Positions 1 through 9,550 are shown, counted from the stretch's first letter. The stretch is DNA of 64,000 bases from Marinifilum breve (GCF_003202155.1 NZ_QFLI01000006.1:186001-250000), one strand, 5' to 3'. The notes: generated by a model not told the origin, from the letters alone. Numbers and translations: made by a program.

Positions 1-366
1 TACACTCGTGGATTATTTTTAAATCCGACAGGGAATGATCAAAGCCTGTGCCATTCCAGAAATTATAGTTTCGAATGTAAAACTGACACAGATTGCAAAA
101 TTATCAACTAAAATCATGACAGTTTTACTGACAGAAAGACAGAAGTACGCAATTATTAATTATAAATGATGAATAATTAGTCGGATATTCATTCACCTAC
201 TGTCGAATGAAAGCAACTCTTCATTAACTTTTTCCTTTTAGCTTGATACTTTAAGCTTTTTTATAACTTTGCAGTCTTGTACCATTGAAAAAATGTTGAT
301 GGTATGAATTAAAACAGAATTGGGATAATTGCACCTTACTTATCTATTGTCCAAAAATTTAAGATC
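1..366. other. Left-edge non-coding gap
   Basis: No supported gene. Forward frame 1 is open from the window edge for 36 codons to a TAA at 109-111, which could be the tail of a gene outside the window, but nothing in it is recognisable. The remainder is AT-rich leader for panB. Confidence 0.5.
243..271 (+). promoter_or_regulatory. Putative Bacteroidota-type promoter of panB
   Basis: A TTG at 243-245 is followed after 18 bases by TAACTTTG at 264-271, matching the -33 (TTG) and -7 (TAnnTTTG) elements of Bacteroidota sigma-ABfr promoters. It lies about 95 bases before the panB start. Confidence 0.5.
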
Positions 367-1185
367 ATGTCAATTCATAAAGAATCGGTAAAGAGAGTGA
401 CAACACATGTACTCTCAGAAATGAAATTGAAGGGAGAAAAAATCTCCATGCTAACTTCTTACGACTACTCTATGGCTGCTATTGTTGATAGAGCGGGTAT
501 AGATGTAATATTGGTTGGCGATTCGGCATCTAATGTTATGGCAGGACATGAAACTACACTGCCTATTACTTTAGATCAGATGATTTATCATGGAGCGTCG
601 GTTGTTCGTGCTGTACAAAGAGCTTTGGTTGTAGTTGATTTGCCTTTTGGTACTTACCAGGGAAATTCGAAAGAAGCGTTGAATTCTTCTATTCGCATTA
701 TGAAAGAGGCAAGTGCTGATGCTGTGAAATTGGAAGGTGGTAGTGAAGTATTGGAATCAGTTAACCGAATTTTATCCGCAGGTATTCCTGTAATGGGACA
801 TTTGGGATTAACTCCACAATCCATTCACAAGTTTGGAACCTATGCAGTTCGTGCCAAAGAGGAGGAAGAAGCAAATAAATTGCTTGAAGATGCCAAGCTG
901 TTGGAAGAAGCAGGATGTTTTGCTATTGTATTGGAAAAAGTTCCTGCAACATTAGCAAAGAAAGTTGCCGAAAGTGTAAGTATTCCTATTATTGGAATTG
1001 GAGCAGGGAATGGTGTAGATGGACAGGTTTTGGTAATTCATGATATGTTGGGAATTACTCAAGAGTTTTCTCCACGTTTCTTAAGAAGATATCACAACTT
1101 GTTTGCTGAAATTAAAGGGGCAGTTGAAACCTATATTGGAGATGTGAAATCGAAAGATTTCCCTAATGAAAGAGAGCAATACTAG
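367..1185 (+). CDS. panB: 3-methyl-2-oxobutanoate hydroxymethyltransferase
   Basis: Ketopantoate hydroxymethyltransferase. It transfers a hydroxymethyl group from methylene-tetrahydrofolate to 2-ketoisovalerate, the first committed step of pantothenate and CoA synthesis, in the cytoplasm. The 272 residues are the usual length. The family's metal-binding stretches are visible: [17 protein letters not shown] near residue 50 and DLPFGTY near 92. The catalytic-Glu stretch VLEKVPA lies near 190, followed by the glycine-rich [14 protein letters not shown]. The barrel is intact. The gene is followed 54 bases later by a pseudouridine synthase on the same strand, so the two may be co-transcribed. No panC or panD is nearby. 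Confidence 0.96.
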   Translation: MSIHKESVKRVTTHVLSEMKLKGEKISMLTSYDYSMAAIVDRAGIDVILVGDSASNVMAGHETTLPITLDQMIYHGASVVRAVQRALVVVDLPFGTYQGNSKEALNSSIRIMKEASADAVKLEGGSEVLESVNRILSAGIPVMGHLGLTPQSIHKFGTYAVRAKEEEEANKLLEDAKLLEEAGCFAIVLEKVPATLAKKVAESVSIPIIGIGAGNGVDGQVLVIHDMLGITQEFSPRFLRRYHNLFAEIKGAVETYIGDVKSKDFPNEREQY

Positions 1186-1239
1186 ATTTAGTGATTGAGG
1201 ATTCGTAAATCCTAATGATTAATTCGTAATTGAATATTG

Positions 1240-1941
1240 ATGGCAAGAGAAAGACTAGAAGTATTATATGAGGACAATCACATTATTGCGATTAACAAGC
1301 GATGTGGTGATATTGTGCAAGGAGATCAGACTGGTGATGAACCTTTGAGCGAAAAGGTAAAGAAATACATCAAAAGAAAATATGACAAGCCAGGGGATGT
1401 TTACCTTGGCGTACCTCATAGAATTGACAGACCGGTTAGTGGAGTTGTTATTTTTGCTAAAACCAGCAAAGCCTTAACGCGTTTGAATAAAATGTTTCAG
1501 CAAAAGGCTGATCAGATTGATAAGATTTACTGGGCAGTAGTTCAAAATTGTCCGAGAGTAGAAGAGGAAACATTGAAGCATTACTTGCTAAGAAATCAGG
1601 AAAAGAACCGTACCAATGCTTTCGATAAAGAGAAGAAAGGTGCGAAAGAGGCCATTCTTGATTACAAATTATTGACTCGTTCGCAGAAGTATTTCTTGTT
1701 GGAGGTAAAACTTCATACAGGTCGCCATCATCAAATTAGAGCACAACTTTCGAAAGTTGGTATGCCTATTCGTGGCGATTTAAAGTATGGTGCTCCTCGT
1801 TCCAAGAATGGTGGAGGAATTGGACTTCATGCCCGAGAAATTGGATTTATGCATCCAGTAAAGCAAGAGCCAATCAGAATTAAAGCACCAGTTCCACAAG
1901 ATGATAATTTGTGGAGAGAACTTGAAAAATTAGCAGATTAG
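1240..1941 (+). CDS. RluA-family rRNA/tRNA pseudouridine synthase
   Basis: Pseudouridine synthase of the RluA/RluD superfamily that isomerises uridine in structured RNA; the exact target cannot be read from the sequence. The catalytic aspartate is D63 in HRIDRPVSG, and the RNA-binding/catalytic stretch LHTGRHHQIRAQL follows near residue 165. There is no N-terminal S4 domain, so it is a compact single-domain member (233 aa). A TTG at 1237 could add one residue, but the ATG at 1240 is the natural start. It ends directly before a strong bidirectional terminator. Confidence 0.9.
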   Translation: MARERLEVLYEDNHIIAINKRCGDIVQGDQTGDEPLSEKVKKYIKRKYDKPGDVYLGVPHRIDRPVSGVVIFAKTSKALTRLNKMFQQKADQIDKIYWAVVQNCPRVEEETLKHYLLRNQEKNRTNAFDKEKKGAKEAILDYKLLTRSQKYFLLEVKLHTGRHHQIRAQLSKVGMPIRGDLKYGAPRSKNGGGIGLHAREIGFMHPVKQEPIRIKAPVPQDDNLWRELEKLAD

Positions 1942-1950
1942 ATATAACAA

Positions 1951-1977
1951 AAACGGAAGCCATTGGCTTCCGTTTTT
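1951..1977. terminator. Bidirectional intrinsic terminator
   Basis: Perfect 11-bp stem (1951-1961 with 1965-1975) rich in GGAAGCC, three-base loop, A-tract on the left and T-tract on the right. It serves the convergent pseudouridine synthase and cdd genes. Confidence 0.9.
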
Positions 1978-2463
1978 TTATTCGTTTAGCATTTCTTTAT
2001 CAAAGAAAAGCGGCAACAATTGCTTAATACTTTCCACAATTCGAATTTTATTTTCTCCGCAAAGAATCACTTTTATTGGTTGATTGTATCGATCTTCAGT
2101 TTCCAGCAGAACTTGTCGGCAAGAACCACAAGGAGGTACGGGAGTTTCCAGGAAGCTGCCATTTGTTCTTGAAGTAATGGCGATTGCTTTAACGGGCACA
2201 TCTGGGTATTTGGCATTAGCATAAAAAACCGCTACACGTTCTGCACATAAGCCCGATGGATAAGCAGAGTTTTCCTGATTATTACCTTGAACCATCTCAC
2301 CATTCTCCAGTAACAAAGCTGCACCAACATTAAATTTAGAATATGGAGCATAAGAGCGATGAGCCGCATCTTTGGCCTGATTAACCAATGCTTGATCTTC
2401 TTTCGAAAGTTCGTCTATCGAATCGTATTCGTAAACTGTTGTTATAATTTGTGTTTTCTTCAT
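1978..2463 (-). CDS. cdd: Cytidine deaminase
   Basis: Zinc-dependent cytidine/deoxycytidine deaminase of pyrimidine salvage. The zinc and catalytic residues are present: C73-A-E75 in the CAE motif and C112/C115 in PPCGSCRQ, the homotetrameric short-form layout. At 161 residues it is slightly longer than the typical ~130-residue enzyme because of an N-terminal extension of about 25 residues (KKTQIITTVYEYDSIDEL), common in Bacteroidota orthologs. It stands alone and converges on the upstream pseudouridine synthase gene. Confidence 0.95.
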   Translation of the reverse strand: MKKTQIITTVYEYDSIDELSKEDQALVNQAKDAAHRSYAPYSKFNVGAALLLENGEMVQGNNQENSAYPSGLCAERVAVFYANAKYPDVPVKAIAITSRTNGSFLETPVPPCGSCRQVLLETEDRYNQPIKVILCGENKIRIVESIKQLLPLFFDKEMLNE

Positions 2464-2721
2464 TTTATAGCCATTAGTAAGCAGTATTAAGTAATTGGTT
2501 ATATACTAACTACTCGTACTCATAAATATACAATAGTTTCGATAATATTTACTAAAACATCATCGTTAGCTTATCAACGGAATATCTTGTGAATAAAAAT
2601 TGATACAGAAATATCAATGAATAACAGGATTGTTATATTTTTATGGTTGTTTTTGAAATCGGAACGAAGATATACATAAATTTTGATTTCTCATTTATTA
2701 TCGCTTTTACTTTAGATTTTT

Positions 2722-3657
2722 ATGAAGAAAATTATCTTATACACACTACTTGTAATTGCAACATGCTCAAGTGTGTTTGCAAAAAATTATACCAGAAAAG
2801 AATACATTCAAAAATATAAAGATTTAGCGATTCGAGAAATGGAACGTACTGGTATTCCAGCCAGTATCACAATGGCTCAGGGAGTATTAGAGTCACAAAA
2901 TGGTAATTCTCTTTTGGCGCGCAAGGCCAATAACCATTTTGGAATCAAATGTCACGATTGGGTTGGGCCGAGTATGAAATTCGATGATGACAAAAAAAAT
3001 GAGTGCTTCAGAAAATATACTAACCCATATGAGTCGTATAAGGATCATTCAAAATTCCTGACAACACGTTCGCGATATGCTTTTTTATTCAAGTACCGAT
3101 CGGATGATTACAAACGTTGGGCGCATGGATTAAAAAAAGCAGGTTATGCTACAGACCCAAAATATGCCCACAAGTTGATTAGTATTATTGAAGCTGAACA
3201 TTTGTATAAATTAGATAGAAAAGGAGCAGGTAAAGATTTTGTTGTAAGCAAACCTGATGATACTGAATTGGCAGATATAGATGGTGATTTAAGTATTGAT
3301 CCGTTTGGAGCCCGATTGGAAGAGGCCAATGGCATTCATTACATCGTAACCAAAAAAGGTGATACTTTCTATAGTATTGAGAAGAACTTGGGAGTAGAAC
3401 GTAAAAAGTTACTTCGTTACAACGACCTTCCTAAAAACTACATTTTACAGATTGATCAGAGATTATATTTGCATAACAAGCGAAATAAAGCTGCCCGCGG
3501 CTATAATTTCCACCGTGTAAAAGAAGGTGAATCATTGTATGGTATTTCGCAGCAGTACGGTGTGAAATTGAAGAGACTTTGCAAGTACAATGGAGTGAAG
3601 AAAAACTACAAAGTTCAGACAGGTGAGCGTATTTGGTTACGCAAAAAGAAAAGATAA
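2722..3657 (+). CDS. Exported glucosaminidase with two LysM domains
   Basis: Predicted peptidoglycan hydrolase (endo-beta-N-acetylglucosaminidase, GH73/FlgJ-like). An N-terminal signal peptide (residues 1-20, cleavage after SVFA) leads into the glucosaminidase domain (about 25-165). The likely catalytic acid is E57 in GVLESQNGNS, followed by NNHFGIKC, a family hallmark. Two LysM peptidoglycan-binding modules follow, about 206-250 (YIVTKKGDTFYSI) and 264-308 (HRVKEGESLYGIS). It probably acts in the periplasm or at the outer envelope in cell-wall remodelling. It is monocistronic, and its 258-base upstream gap is shared with divergent cdd. Confidence 0.93.
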   Translation: MKKIILYTLLVIATCSSVFAKNYTRKEYIQKYKDLAIREMERTGIPASITMAQGVLESQNGNSLLARKANNHFGIKCHDWVGPSMKFDDDKKNECFRKYTNPYESYKDHSKFLTTRSRYAFLFKYRSDDYKRWAHGLKKAGYATDPKYAHKLISIIEAEHLYKLDRKGAGKDFVVSKPDDTELADIDGDLSIDPFGARLEEANGIHYIVTKKGDTFYSIEKNLGVERKKLLRYNDLPKNYILQIDQRLYLHNKRNKAARGYNFHRVKEGESLYGISQQYGVKLKRLCKYNGVKKNYKVQTGERIWLRKKKR

Positions 3658-3666
3658 CAACATTTT

Positions 3667-3693
3667 GGTATTCCGACTTTAAGTCGGGATACC
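3667..3693. repeat. Dispersed palindrome (GGTATTCCGACTT family)
   Basis: Stem 3667-3677 with 3683-3693, one G-T mismatch, loop of about five bases. Related palindromes occur at 9949, 35206, 62410 and 62467. Confidence 0.6.
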
Positions 3694-3698
3694 AGAAG

Positions 3699-3727
3699 AA
3701 TCCGGTTCCTGAGAACCGGATTTTTTA
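3699..3727. terminator. Intrinsic terminator
   Basis: 10-bp stem AATCCGGTTC / GAACCGGATT with a four-base loop and a run of Ts after it. It terminates the glucosaminidase gene and faces the convergent DoxX gene. Confidence 0.85.
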
Positions 3728-3733
3728 GTACAT

Positions 3734-4189
3734 TTATTTTTTCGAATAGATCAAACTACCACCAATAGTTAGTGCAGCCGATATAATCATGATGTTTTTG
3801 ATGACATATTGGCCTTCGAGAGTTGGAAGTAAAATGTTTCCTCCTTGAAAAGTAACTTCAGGAAGTATAAACAAGGGCATAAACGTTCCTGTCATTTGAA
3901 GGAATAATAAGCCAATAGCGATGCGTGTGCTTTTTTTAAACAAGAAGAAAACCCCAATTAACACTTCCCACCATCCAATAATATCAACCCAGGTTTCAGC
4001 AGCGAATAATGGCATCCAGCTAACGGTTGATTTTACCAATGGTATCGCAGCTGATAGACCAATTGGCTTTAGTATACCAAACCAAATAAAAATCACAGCA
4101 AATGATATTCGAATGGCAGGAATCGATAATCTTTGCATGTACTTGGCAATTTTACGATCCAGTTCTTTAAATTTTATATTCATGATCAT
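3734..4189 (-). CDS. DoxX-family membrane protein
   Basis: Small integral membrane protein of 151 residues with four hydrophobic segments (about 22-42, 65-85, 88-110 and 125-147), in the DoxX/DoxD superfamily. Family members have been linked to quinone-coupled redox chemistry, but the substrate cannot be predicted here. Visible cues are the first-helix stretch IRISFAVIFIWFGILK and WVDIIGWWEVLIGVFFL in the second helix. Two in-frame ATGs (4189 and 4183) are equally plausible starts. Monocistronic. Confidence 0.8.
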   Translation of the reverse strand: MIMNIKFKELDRKIAKYMQRLSIPAIRISFAVIFIWFGILKPIGLSAAIPLVKSTVSWMPLFAAETWVDIIGWWEVLIGVFFLFKKSTRIAIGLLFLQMTGTFMPLFILPEVTFQGGNILLPTLEGQYVIKNIMIISAALTIGGSLIYSKK

Positions 4190-4474
4190 CTTAATTTAGT
4201 TAATACAATAGTCCAATATTACTGTCATTAGAAATAAAAGACTTATAAGTCTTAAATGTATATTTTTTTCTATTTCTAATATATGTTGGAGAGCAGATGT
4301 GGGGAAGGGTATCCTTATCTCAAAGTAAAGAGGTAATTGGAGAATTAGATTAATGAGTTTTGGTTAGGAAATGATCTGAGAATCATATAAATTCAACAGT
4401 TATAATAAAACACACAAGTTGTAGTGTCTACCTTCAACCAAAAATGCACTTCAACTCATCCTAAAACCAATCAT

Positions 4475-7400
4475 ATGAATACTTTTACAAGCGGCCTAAG
4501 ACGGATGTTTGTAGTTTTGGCATTAACAGGCCTTATTCTACCTGCGCATTCTGTTTTGGCAAAGAAAAAGACAAAAGAACCTGCAAAAGATTCCTTAATC
4601 AATTCAAGTTTAGTTAGCGGATTAAAATTTAGAGGGATAGGTCCTGCCACCACTTCAGGGCGAATTTCTGATTTTGCAGTAAATCCGAAAAACCATAGTG
4701 AGTACTATGTGGCAGTTTCGAGTGGTAATATTTTTAAAACCATTAATAATGGTACCACATGGAAACCAGTTTTCGATAAGTATGGATCTTACTCGATTGG
4801 AGTGGTCACAATAGATCCGAACAACAGCAATGTGGTTTGGGCTGGTACTGGAGAGAACAATCATCAGCGAGCATTGGGTTATGGTGATGGCGTTTACAAA
4901 ACCATGGATGGCGGTAAGAGCTGGAAAAACATGGGTTTAAAAGAATCTCGCCATATTGGTGGCATCGTAATCGATCCTCGCAATTCTGATATTGTATTTG
5001 TAGCTGCGGAAGGTTCGGCTTGGGGACCGGGAGGTGACCGAGGCTTGTACAAAACAACCGATGGTGGTAAGAACTGGAAAAAAGTTCTTAACATCAGTGA
5101 AAACACAGGTGTGAACAATGTAATTATCGATCCGGTTGATCCTGATATCATGTATGCAACTTCGGAACAGCGACGTCGACATGTACATGCAAAAATTAAT
5201 GGCGGACCAGAATCAGCCATCTATAAATCAACAGATGGTGGAGAAAATTGGCGCAAACTAAAGTCTGGATTGCCTTCAGGACATATTGGAGGAATGGGCA
5301 TTGCCGTGTCTCCGGTAAATCACAATTATGTTTTTGCCATTATTGAGGCAGCAAATGGAAGTGGTTTCTATCGTTCTACCGATAGAGGAGAATCATGGTC
5401 TAAAATGAGTGATCATGTGAGTAGTGGGCAATATTACAACGAGATTTTCTGTGATCCTGTTGATGTTGACAAAGTATATTCAGTTGAAACCTTTAGCCAT
5501 TTTACTGAAGATGGAGGGAAAACCTGGAAACGCTTGGGATTAAAAAATCGCCATGTTGATGATCATGCACTTTGGATTGATCCATGCGATACCAAACATT
5601 TCATGATTGGAGGCGATGGAGGTATCTACGAAAGTTTTGATGCTGGTGTAACCTATGTGTTTAAATCGAATCTATCGGTAACACAGTTTTACAGAGTTCA
5701 AGTAGATAATGCAAAACCATTCTACAATGTTTATGGTGGTACACAGGATAACAATACATTGGGTGGTCCATCTCAAAACATTAGCCGCAGAGGTGTAACC
5801 AATGATGAGTGGGAACCAATTCTAGGTGGTGATGGTTTTTGGGCGCAGATTGATCCAAAAGATCCAAATATTGTGTATTGCGAATATCAGTATGGGAATT
5901 CATATCGATACGATAAACAAAGCGGAGAAAAAATCAATATCAAACCTCGTGAAAGAAAAGGCGAATTGGCCTACAAGTGGAACTGGAATGCTCCAATGAT
6001 TTTATCGGCTCACAAACACACTCGTTTGTATGTGGCAGCCAATAAGGTTTTCCGCAGCGATGATCGAGGAAATTCTTGGGAAGTGATTAGTGAAGATTTA
6101 ACTACAGGAAAAGACCGCGATTCGTTTAAGGTGATGGGCAAATATTGGAGTGCTGATGCAGTGAAGAAGCATGTTTCTACTTCGCAGTTTGGTACCATTG
6201 TTTCTATGGCAGAATCTCCAAAAAATGAGAATTTATTGTACGTAGGAACCGACGATGGATTAATTCAGGTGAGTGAGCAAGGTGGAAATACATGGATGAA
6301 ACATGCTACCTTCCCGGGAATTCCTCAATACACCTATGTGAGTGATATCATGCCTTCGAAACATGATGAGAATGTTGTTTATGCTTCTTTCGATAACAGA
6401 AAGAGAGATGATTTTAAGCCATACATTTTAAAGAGTACTGATAAGGGAAAAACCTGGACCAATATTGCTGGTAATTTGCCAAAGAATGGTACGGTTCATA
6501 CCATCGAGCAAGATTTTAAAGATCCAAGTTTACTATTTGTAGGAACGGAGTTTGGCATCTTCTTTACAAAGAATAATGGAATGAATTGGGTGCAACTGAA
6601 GTCTGGTATTCCTACCATTGCTGTGCGCGATTTAACCATTCAGGAGCGTGAGTGCGATTTGGTTGCCGCAAGTTTTGGACGTGGTTTCTTTATTCTGGAT
6701 GATTACTCACCATTGCGATCTGTAAATCCAGAAATGGTAGAGAAAAAGGCTGAATTGTTCCCGGTAAAAGATGCTTTAATGTACATTCAGAAAGGTGGAA
6801 AAGGAAGTATGGGACATACTTATTTTACAGCTCCTAACCCTGCCTTTGGTGCTACATTTACTTACTATTTAAAGGAAGTTCCAAAAACAGCAAAGCAAGC
6901 CCGTCATAAGATAGAAAAAGACTTGTTTAAGAATGGTGAATTCATCCCTCAGCCAAGCTGGAAAGAGCTGGAAGATGAGAAGAAAGAAATTGCACCTTAT
7001 CTTTTGTTTACCATTAAGGATATGGATGGCGAAGAAATCCGTAAAATAAGCACAAGTGCTAAAAAAGGAATTAATCGTGTGAATTGGGATTTAAAATTCC
7101 CTTCAGTTTCACCTGTGAAGAATAAGGAATTTAAGCCTACTAAAAAAGGCAGATCGGGAATGTTCGTGATGCCTGGTGAGTACCAGCTTGAAATGGGAAT
7201 GGTAGTAAATGGCAAATACGAAATGTTGGACGAAGGTGTGAAATTTAAAGCAGTTACTTTAAACAACAGAACATTACCTGCCGAAAACCGAGAAGAATTG
7301 GTGCAATTCCAACAAAAATTGGCGCGTATGTTAAAGGCGATTCAGGGAAGCATGCAGGTAGTAGAATCTTATAAAGCGAAAATAGCTGCCATAAAGACTG

Positions 7401-7765
7401 CACTTTTGCAAACCCCAAGAATTGCAACGAACGTATCGGAAAAAGTCGAGGAATTATCTGCTGAATTAAATGAGATTGAATTCTTGTTTGAGGGAGTGCC
7501 TGCTAGAGCAAGTTGGGAGGAAGTTCCTCCAGCTCAGATTCCAATTTCGAAAAGAATCAACAATATTGTTGGTACGCATTGGGCGAGTACCTCAGGTGTT
7601 ACACAAACTCAGAAAGATCAATTCGAGATTTTGAAAGTAGAGTTCCCGGCAGCTTTAAAGAGATTGCAGCAATTGGCAAATGATATGAAGTTGGTGGAAA
7701 CAGAAATGGAAAAACAAGGTGCTCCTTGGACTCCGGGACGAATTCCTACTTATACCGTAGAATAG
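4475..7765 (+). CDS. Secreted Asp-box (VPS10/sortilin-like) beta-propeller protein
   Basis: Large exported protein of 1096 residues. At least nine Asp-box (S/T-x-D-x-G-x-x-W) motifs can be read along the first ~700 residues, for example TMDGGKSW, TTDGGKNW, STDGGENW, STDRGESW, TEDGGKTW, SDDRGNSW and STDKGKTW. They mark one or two beta-propellers like those of sortilin and sialidase folds. The C-terminal ~300 residues include a beta-sandwich-like part and a helical stretch near 960-1010. The start is taken at the ATG at 4475, which directly gives a signal peptide ending at SVLA; an upstream GTG at 4424 would bury it. Related proteins are annotated 'glycosyl hydrolase, BNR repeat' without proven activity. 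The binding partner is unknown. Confidence 0.85.
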   Translation: MNTFTSGLRRMFVVLALTGLILPAHSVLAKKKTKEPAKDSLINSSLVSGLKFRGIGPATTSGRISDFAVNPKNHSEYYVAVSSGNIFKTINNGTTWKPVFDKYGSYSIGVVTIDPNNSNVVWAGTGENNHQRALGYGDGVYKTMDGGKSWKNMGLKESRHIGGIVIDPRNSDIVFVAAEGSAWGPGGDRGLYKTTDGGKNWKKVLNISENTGVNNVIIDPVDPDIMYATSEQRRRHVHAKINGGPESAIYKSTDGGENWRKLKSGLPSGHIGGMGIAVSPVNHNYVFAIIEAANGSGFYRSTDRGESWSKMSDHVSSGQYYNEIFCDPVDVDKVYSVETFSHFTEDGGKTWKRLGLKNRHVDDHALWIDPCDTKHFMIGGDGGIYESFDAGVTYVFKSNLSVTQFYRVQVDNAKPFYNVYGGTQDNNTLGGPSQNISRRGVTNDEWEPILGGDGFWAQIDPKDPNIVYCEYQYGNSYRYDKQSGEKINIKPRERKGELAYKWNWNAPMILSAHKHTRLYVAANKVFRSDDRGNSWEVISEDLTTGKDRDSFKVMGKYWSADAVKKHVSTSQFGTIVSMAESPKNENLLYVGTDDGLIQVSEQGGNTWMKHATFPGIPQYTYVSDIMPSKHDENVVYASFDNRKRDDFKPYILKSTDKGKTWTNIAGNLPKNGTVHTIEQDFKDPSLLFVGTEFGIFFTKNNGMNWVQLKSGIPTIAVRDLTIQERECDLVAASFGRGFFILDDYSPLRSVNPEMVEKKAELFPVKDALMYIQKGGKGSMGHTYFTAPNPAFGATFTYYLKEVPKTAKQARHKIEKDLFKNGEFIPQPSWKELEDEKKEIAPYLLFTIKDMDGEEIRKISTSAKKGINRVNWDLKFPSVSPVKNKEFKPTKKGRSGMFVMPGEYQLEMGMVVNGKYEMLDEGVKFKAVTLNNRTLPAENREELVQFQQKLARMLKAIQGSMQVVESYKAKIAAIKTALLQTPRIATNVSEKVEELSAELNEIEFLFEGVPARASWEEVPPAQIPISKRINNIVGTHWASTSGVTQTQKDQFEILKVEFPAALKRLQQLANDMKLVETEMEKQGAPWTPGRIPTYTVE

Positions 7766-7809
7766 ATTTAACCACAAATTACACAGATTTCACAAATTGA
7801 AATAAAATA

Positions 7810-7880
7810 AAAAGGGATAAGTCAATTGCGACTTATCCCTTTTATATTTTTGGTTAGAGACAAGGTGCTGTCTTGTATCT
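7810..7880 (+). repeat. Composite hairpin element, copy 1
   Basis: Two consecutive hairpins: a strong stem 7810-7822 with 7831-7843 (AAAGGGATAAGT / ACTTATCCCTTTT), then a GAGACAAG...CTTGTATC stem at 7856-7880. It serves as terminator of the Asp-box gene. A near-identical composite follows the next gene. Confidence 0.75.
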
Positions 7881-8004
7881 TTTTAGGGTATTTTAATTTG
7901 TATGCAATCAATTAAAATATTATGAAATTTTGGCATTGTTTTGGTGGTAATATCAACTGTAATAAATCAATAGTAAACTAATCTATAATCAATACAATTG
8001 AATT

Positions 8005-8352
8005 ATGAAAAAAGCAATCTTCTATTGTTTAGCGGCTTTATTATTGGCATCCTGTCAAATGACACAAACCATTGTTACTCCACCTGCCAATGTTAATGTT
8101 CCGAAAAATGCACTTTTTATCTCTCAATCGGGAACCGAAAGTACCTTAATGCAAACCGTTATCGATTTGGAAAATAATGAAATGGTAGTGCTTACTTACA
8201 GTTATGCCAATATCGAAAATGTAACTCGAACCGGAGTGTATTTAAATCCTGATGATTATCGAAATATGAAAATTGTAGGAACGGACGCACCATACTCAAA
8301 GAAGGAGGAAGATAAGAAACCAATTCACCAGGGTGATTCAAAAGAGAAATAA
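8005..8352 (+). CDS. Small predicted lipoprotein
   Basis: 115 residues with a lipoprotein signal peptide: the lipobox ALLLASC puts the acylated cysteine at residue 17. The mature part is short and soluble, ends in a charged tail (KKEEDKKPIHQ) and has no family I recognise. A central stretch (TLMQTVIDLENNEMVVLTYSY) suggests a small beta fold. It may be a small envelope protein. It lies alone between two copies of the same composite hairpin element. Confidence 0.75.
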   Translation: MKKAIFYCLAALLLASCQMTQTIVTPPANVNVPKNALFISQSGTESTLMQTVIDLENNEMVVLTYSYANIENVTRTGVYLNPDDYRNMKIVGTDAPYSKKEEDKKPIHQGDSKEK

Positions 8353-8362
8353 AAATTAATGA

Positions 8363-8438
8363 AATACAAAAGGGATAGGTCACTTGCGACTTATCCCTTT
8401 TGTATTTTGGGTAAAGACAAGGCACTGCCTTGTCTCTA
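8363..8438 (+). repeat. Composite hairpin element, copy 2
   Basis: Same order as copy 1. The long stem is 8364-8406 (ATACAAAAGGGATA... with ...TATCCCTTTTGTAT), followed by AGACAAGGC/GCCTTGTCT at 8414-8434. Acts as terminator of the small lipoprotein gene. Confidence 0.75.
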
Positions 8439-8462
8439 CTTTTATTAATACTTGATATTAAA

Positions 8463-8846
8463 TCATTCCCCCAACTGATCCTTAGTCCTGCTCAGCAGGA
8501 AAGAATCGGCCAATTGTATGGCGGTAACAATAAACAATACAAAGGCAATTGGATATTTAAACTGAATGGCAAAATCAAGAAGAATGTTTGCCTCTTTCAG
8601 TTCAAAATAGAACAAGAAAGCAACCGTAAAAGCCATAATTACAAATAAGCCTAAGGACATCATTAGGTGGCGCAATAAGGCCTCTTTGATCGATTTTCGC
8701 TTCTCCACTTTTTCCACCACATTATCGGCAAAATCAACTGGAATATTAAGCTCGAAATCATCCTCTAAAATTTCTTTCAGCAATTGATCCACATTTTGGA
8801 ACTCGTCCTCGGTATGTTTTCCTCTGTAGCTATGCATATCAATCAA
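8463..8846 (-). CDS. Membrane protein coupled to ECF sigma factor
   Basis: 127 residues: a soluble acidic N-terminal half (about 1-55) followed by two transmembrane helices (about 63-83 and 94-113) and a short basic/polar tail. Its start overlaps the stop of the ECF sigma gene by four bases (ATGA), which implies translational coupling. The arrangement suggests an anti-sigma factor or membrane partner, although no zinc-finger (HxxxCxxC) or FecR-type motif is visible. The role is inferred from context only. Confidence 0.75.
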   Translation of the reverse strand: MIDMHSYRGKHTEDEFQNVDQLLKEILEDDFELNIPVDFADNVVEKVEKRKSIKEALLRHLMMSLGLFVIMAFTVAFLFYFELKEANILLDFAIQFKYPIAFVLFIVTAIQLADSFLLSRTKDQLGE

Positions 8847-9406
8847 TGTTTAATATTTACCAACTCACTTTTCTCTATCAACTCTTTCAACATTTTCCTT
8901 GCCCTGAAAATGTAATTTTTTACCGTTCCAACAGGCAAGCCCGTAATTTCAACGATCTCTTTGTATCCCATCTCTTCCAGATGATACAAACTTAAAACAG
9001 TTTTGTACTGTTCAGGCAATTCATCAATCATTTTTCTAACATATGATTTCAACTCTTTGGTTTCTGCAATTTTTTGCGGATGATCCTCCGTAATCATATC
9101 CGCATGCAAAAATTCACGTTCATTGTCATCGATATCAGTATCCGGCTTTCGCTTTTTCAAATGATTAATCGTAACCCTATAGGCAATGGTTGCAATCCAT
9201 GTTGAAAGCTTCGAATCACCTCTAAATTCAGGCAACTTCTGATGCACCTTAATAAATACCTCCTGGCAGATATCCTCCAAATCTTCCTGTTGATTAAGCA
9301 AACGTGCCGCCACGTGAAATACAAGGCGCTCGTATTGCTTTACCAAAAACCGAAAGGCCTGTGGATTGCCGTTATTTATTTGATTTATCAGCTCTGTTTC
9401 CTTCAT
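8843..9406 (-). CDS. ECF-family RNA polymerase sigma factor
   Basis: 187-residue extracytoplasmic-function sigma factor. Region 2 (about 20-90) contains the DLEDICQEVFIKVHQKL core and the -10 recognition stretch STWIATIAYRVTINHLKK. Region 4 (about 128-175) carries the helix-turn-helix YKEIVEITGLPVGTVKNYIFRARKML. There is no extra C-terminal domain. It is the first gene of a two-gene operon with a membrane protein that may regulate it. The target regulon cannot be read from the sequence. Confidence 0.93.
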   Translation of the reverse strand: MKETELINQINNGNPQAFRFLVKQYERLVFHVAARLLNQQEDLEDICQEVFIKVHQKLPEFRGDSKLSTWIATIAYRVTINHLKKRKPDTDIDDNEREFLHADMITEDHPQKIAETKELKSYVRKMIDELPEQYKTVLSLYHLEEMGYKEIVEITGLPVGTVKNYIFRARKMLKELIEKSELVNIKH

Positions 9407-9550
9407 CTTCTGTTGCAGTAGACAAACAAGGTAAGAAATAGGTTGCAGAAAATTTAAATATTTTTTTGAGAGTTCTTTTTCATACTGTTTTTATAGTATT
9501 TCGTAAAGGCGGCATTAATGCCGCCTCTGCTAATTCTGTAACTATCTTAT

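Noticed and set aside
3921-4199. Plus-strand frame opposite the DoxX gene
   Set aside because: The minus-strand frame encodes a clear four-helix DoxX protein; the opposite frame is its shadow.
4424-4474. Upstream GTG start for the Asp-box protein
   Set aside because: It would put 17 polar residues before a clear signal peptide that begins at the ATG at 4475.
4806-5220. Minus-strand open frames inside the Asp-box gene
   Set aside because: Shadows created by the repeated Asp-box coding sequence; no start context, no family.
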